A stretch of DNA of 8,196 bases from Ruminococcaceae bacterium UBA1730 (GTDB lineage: Bacteria; Bacillota; Clostridia; Oscillospirales; Acutalibacteraceae), in assembly GCA_002315935.1 (NCBI GenBank), contig DCII01000002.1, forward strand, positions 1-8,196, written 5' to 3'. Made by a program: the position numbers and the translations under genes. The notes under the pieces are model-generated. The model was not told the origin of the DNA, ran no database searches, and worked only from the letters and a program-made list of their open reading frames with translations. Below are positions 1 through 6,000 of the stretch, piece after piece; positions within the stretch are counted from its first letter, which is position 1; every line of letters starts with the position of its first letter.

Positions 1-3000
1 CATAGTAAACGCAGGTTGAGGGGATGATGTAAGCTGTTGCCGTGCAGTTGCTTACTCCGGTGAATGTATCCTCATATGTGAAGGATTTTACGGAATCAAT
101 AGTATCAGTATCGCTCGGAGTGAACTTAACATAATCATTACCTTCAACAGTAACCTTTTCAAGGGTTAAGTTGTCTGTATTGGTTTTAATCTCCCTGAAG
201 GTTGCACCGTCAAGGTCGTTGGCGAGAACATCAAGATTAACAGGAAGACCTGTGTCTACTACGAATGCATCGTCGTTTGCAACCGGTGTCCAGTTGGCTG
301 TGTATGACTTGTCGCCAGTGCTTCCCTTTGCAATTGAAACTGTTCTGCTCGGAGTTTCTCCGTTTGAACCGGTCCAGCCATCGAAACGGTTGTTATCCTT
401 TGCAGGATTGTTAAGAGTAAATGTTGCAGTTTCGATGTTATAGGATGTTTTGTTTGCAGTTGCAACCGTTCCATCGTTCAAAGTATAACTGATCGAATAC
501 GAAACAGGTGTCCACTGAGCGGTAAGGGTTGCGGAACTCGAAACTGTGTAAGAAGCACCCTGTGCACTGTTATTGCTCCACTTGCTGAAATTATAATAAT
601 TTCTCGAAGCGGTAGGCAATGTGAACGAGTTTCCGCTTTTCGTGATAACTGTTGACGGAGAAACCGAGCCGCCGTTTCCGCTAAGCGTTGTCTGATAGAA
701 AGTAATGCTTGTTGAATTCTTGTTACCACTCGCATCAACTGCAATCAGATAATATGTTCCTGCCGAACTGACAGTTGCAGTATTGCTTGAACCCGGAGTT
801 GTTGCAGGAGTTCCGTTTGAATCTGTGCCGAAATAATATTTTGTTACTCCCTCGTTATCGCTCATTGTGAGTGTAACGGTCTGGGAAGATGCAACATTAT
901 TTGTGCTTGAAATAGATACTGACGGAGCCTGTGAATCATTCCAGTTTGCAACCATATCAATTGTTGCACCGTTTTCCGCAGTAAGATTGGTAACGCTCTG
1001 CTTATCAGTGTAAGTTCCTATCTGCTTTTTAAGAACGACATCCTTAACATAAACTGTTGCCCCTGCGGCGGCTCTGAACATAAGAGTTTTTGTTGCAGAT
1101 TTATCCGTTCCGCTCGCCATCGTATATTTGACAGTATATTCTGTATAGTCGGAAGAAGCAGTAATCGTGTTGTTACCATCTGAATTTCCGTGCGAAGTGC
1201 CGTCAGATCTTACTGTGTTACTTGTAGCAACATCGCCCAGATAGAAAAAGTTGTATCCCGTTCCTGTAACTTTTGCTTTGTAAGTCAGAACATACACATC
1301 GCCCGGATGGACATCGGTTATGGAAAACAATTTAAAGTCATTATATTTTGTTCCGGCAGAGTTATCATAGGAATAAACAGTTGAATCCGAAAGAACGGTT
1401 TTGTAACCGGTCCAGTTGCTGAATGTGTAACCCGTTCTGGTGAAGCCGTTCTGAGTTAGAGCCTTTGCAACATCATATGTATGAGTTGAAGAAGCCGTTG
1501 AACCGCCTGTTTTATCGGGGGCAGAATAATTAACGGTATAGGTATACGGGTCATATTGTGCATAAAAAGTCGGATTGCCGACATAAATCCAATTTCTTTT
1601 ACTTGCATCCGAATCCGAACTCCAATATGTGCCGTCACCTACACAAGAACCATCTGCATTGTAAATCTTAGTGCCGCCTGTTTTTGCGGTATAATAACCA
1701 TTGAATGTATATCCGGTTCTGCTTGAAGAATTTGATTGAACAGACCTGTAATTGCCATAACTATAGGTTACAGTCAGAGCTTTGGTATCGTTCGTTTCGT
1801 TAATTTTTCCTCCGTTACCGTCAAGAGTCATTGTAAAGGATTTCGGAGTCCATTTTGAATAAAGTTTTGTATTTTGGGTAATATTCCAAGGCTGGGTTGT
1901 GTCTACCAACGTTCCCGAACCGTTTTTGCCTGTGTACCAACCGACAAAATCATAACCTGTGCGTGTTGCGGTCGGAGCAGTATAGCAACTGCCGAAATCA
2001 ACGGTCTGATTTGTTGAGCCGGAGTAAGTGTTGTTGCCGCAATCCGTTATATCAACAAGTCTGATATTTGAATATTCGATTTTCTGACCTGCCGCACCGC
2101 CGGAACCATTGCAGTTAAATCTGAACGAAACATACTGATATGACGAATCAACGGTGAATTGAAGATTTTTAACATCAACCGACTGGCCGGCATTGAGAGT
2201 TCCGGCACTCCATTTTGCTAAATAGTATGCTCCGTCACTAAAGCCTGTATCAGTTGCACTCTTGTTGACATAATAGCCATATTGAGCACCGTCAACACTA
2301 CCGACATTCTTTGCGGTGAATTCAAGTTTATATTTATGGCCTGTTGTGAGTTTGATTCCTTTATTGTAAAACGGCTGACAATCATTTTCAAACGGAATTG
2401 TTATCGTTTTATTTGTTTTATCAACAACAACTCCGGATTTAATAGAATTGTTATTAACAAGATAATCAAAATCAAACTCATTATCAAATGAAACGTTATA
2501 ACTGTTCGCATCCCAGATTGCATTGAATGTTACATTCTCACTCGGCATTGTAAATTTTGTTTTTGCATATTCAACCTTGCCGTTGCTGTGAGTTATTTCA
2601 GCCGTAACATTGCGTAAATCAAGAATATAGAACGGATCCGCCTTGGCTTTTGTGCCTGTTAAAGTTCCGCTGTAAAAGATACAGAAGCAAGCATTGTTGT
2701 CTGAATACGTATTTGAAGGAGATGCGGTGAAATCAAGCGTTTTCCATTCGGACAAACCTGTATTGCTCATAGATTTATTACCGGCCGAAACAGTTCCGTA
2801 ATCGTTGAAAGCGGTCATTCCGAACAGGTTGCCTGTGTTGGTTCTGTATTCGGCTGTAATATGAATTTTATCTGTTGAGCCGACACTGCTGATACCATAC
2901 GGCAGATAAATTGCACTGTATGTGTTGTTACCTGTTCCGTAAACTGTATAACGGGTATAACCAACGCATTTCTCTGCATCATAAGTCAAAGTGCCGTTGT

Positions 3001-6000
3001 TATGTACTGTATAACCGTTTTCAAAGAATGTTGTTTCGCTTCCGATATCGCCCGTATAGGAATAACCTGCGAAGGAATAGCCCTCACGCTTGGGTCTCTG
3101 AGCCTCAAGCGTTATTCCTGTATCCTGATAATATTCAGGTGACTGTGTTATTGCCGTGCTGTCGCCGACTTCGGTAATGCGAAGATTGGTGATGGTGATA
3201 GTTCTTGTGCCTGTTTCTGTGTTGCCCTTTGTATCAAGACGCATATTATATGCGCCTGAACAATCCGTATAAGAAGCCCATGTACCCTCACTATAGGAAT
3301 TGCCGACTTTCAACACACGGGAACAACGATATGTTCCGTCTCCGTTGCTGATATCAGCATTCAATCTACCCGCACGGACAGTAATTTCGTTATCTCTGTC
3401 AAGGAAGAAGTCAATATCTGCTCCGTCAGCAGTATATTCAAGCAAATATGTGTGATCGTGTTCAAGATATGCATTGAAGCAGTTATTCTGTAAACAACGC
3501 TCATCTTTTTTCTGCTGGTTCATATCGGCAACAATCTTAATATCGCCGTCTTCTTCGTATGTTACGGATTTAATAACATTTGAATTTGACGAACCTGCAG
3601 GAGTACACACAAAGTTTTCATTGACCTTTGCAATGTTGAATGTACCGCCGTTTGCAGACTGGGTAACAGTATAAGGAATTGCGGTATAATTAAGAGTATA
3701 GGTCAGAGAAGCGGCATTTACCGTTTTGTTTTTATATGCCTCTAAAACGCCCTGTGCCGTTGTGGGCATTGGAGAGCCGTCGGGCATAAGAGTGTTACCC
3801 GAAGCATCGCAGCGAACAAGTTTGATGTTTGAATATGTTGTTGCTGTGCTTCCGGCACTGAATCTGAACGCAAGATAAGCAACATCATTAGCGGTCTGGA
3901 AAACAGTTTTTCCATTGTATAAAACATCAAAATTCTTTGTCAAATAATATCCTGTACCATCATATTTTTGAGGGAATATCAACGCTGCACCCGAACCGTC
4001 ATATGTAAGTTTATAGTATGCATTCGGAACAACAGGAACAAGATATCTGTCAATGTTACTCGTCTTAGCCGCAGGGTTGCTTGTATAACCGTTATTTGCA
4101 ATTGATGTGTCAACAGTAACAGTTAATGTATTTCCGGAAACCGAAATGTCACCGGCATCTCCGCTTTGTCCGCTTACATAATTATCTGATTGAAGAACAC
4201 TTGAATTAGAATCACTTGCAAATCCGGCAAGGCTGAAGAGGTTATAATCAAGAGTTGCACCTGTGAAATTATAGCCTGTGTATGATTTATCATATACAGT
4301 AAATGTGTTCTTGTTAATTACATAGTTGCTGAAACTTGAAACTCCTGTCTGATGACCATTGGTAAAAACAGAATTAATGGTTGCGGTTGAAATGATTTTA
4401 TTTGAGGCATTAACAAAAGTATTCAATGCATCTGCCGCATTAGTAACTGCTGTCTGAGTTGCAGCAGGATTGCCTAATGCACTATATGCTTCTTTCAATA
4501 AATAAACAAATCTTGTATTAGCAGTATATGATTTATAGGCTACATTCAACGCACTTTCGTTAATTAAATTCTGTGCATTTTCAATTGCAGTACGAAGATC
4601 GGATTTGTTAACAATTTCAACGTATAAATGTAAAAAATGAGATGTAGTAATAGTTCCCTTATCGTTTGAACGAGTTTGTGCACCAATTTTATACTCTTTC
4701 GAACCGGTTGTCGATGTCAAATCAATATCAATTGTGTCATCATATCTCCAACCGGGATTTGCTCCACCAAGGTTAGTGGTTTTGCTACCTGCTAAAATTT
4801 TGTTATATGTATTGTCCCATGCATGCCCGCTTGCATCACCTGTTCCGCTGCTGTTTGTTGTTTGTCCTGTATAATCGGCAATAAACCAATAATATGCTTC
4901 AGTATATTCAGCGTCGGCCTGATACAATCCCATTTTTAAATTTGGAATTTGTTTAAGATTGGTAAATCTTGAGTACTCAACAGCCAATGTTGCGTTTGGT
5001 GAATTCTGTGTACAATAGTTAGAGCCGTCACCACTACGGCTTTTAGAATCATAATTAAAACATTTACCAAAATTATTTGCTGTGCCTGTTGTATAAGAGC
5101 CTTCAGCAAATGTATTATTCGGTGCAGGATAGGTTCCGAAAATCGGCCAAAAAGTTGAAGTATTCATATAGTAAGAACCTTCTGAACCGAGTCCCTGAAC
5201 ACCGGTCAACCAAGCCCATGAACTGTTATACTGCTTGTTACCGGATGTAACAGCTGACTTACCACCTGTTCCGACAACACCCTGATACGGCTTATAAACA
5301 TATGTATATGCAAACTTAGTGTAAGATACGCCGTTCAACTGATAGCAGAATTTATATTCAATCTGACCGTTTGCATTGGAAAGCCCTGTTGCTTTCTGAA
5401 GATAAGCGGTAAAGATGCCGTCGCTGTTGGAATCCGTCATATTTGCACAGTTTGCAATTGTAGCATTACCTGCCTCGTTATAAATCGTAATAGTGCCTGT
5501 GCCACTTGGAGCATCATAGCACAAACGGACATTGGTTGCTCCGGGACAATAGAACTGAATCAAACCGGAATTCGAGGTAGAAAATGTTGAATTAACCGTC
5601 TTATAACCGCTGTTGGGAGTAACGGCTCCTACGGTAGTCATAGTCTGGTCGAGAATATACTGTGCATCAGCGGTTGTTGCGGTTGACGGAGTAAGATAAA
5701 CGCACTCCGGAACATTGATATAGCAGGGATTAGTGCTGTTTCCGCCGCCTGAAGTTGAAGAAACATTCGCATTCATGTCAAGCGTAATCTCATAATAAAC
5801 AGCAGAGTTTGCCTGCATTGAAGCATCAATTGTGATAACGCCGTTTGCATTGACAGATGCACTCTTTGTTGTTGAAGTCAACTGAGCACAGTTGGCGTAT
5901 TTCGCTCTGTTTTCTTTTGTTGTGTTAAGAACAAGGTTTCTGTTCGTCACAACATCGTCAGCAGATCCCCAGTTAAGGTTGCCGCCGGTAAGAACGGTTG

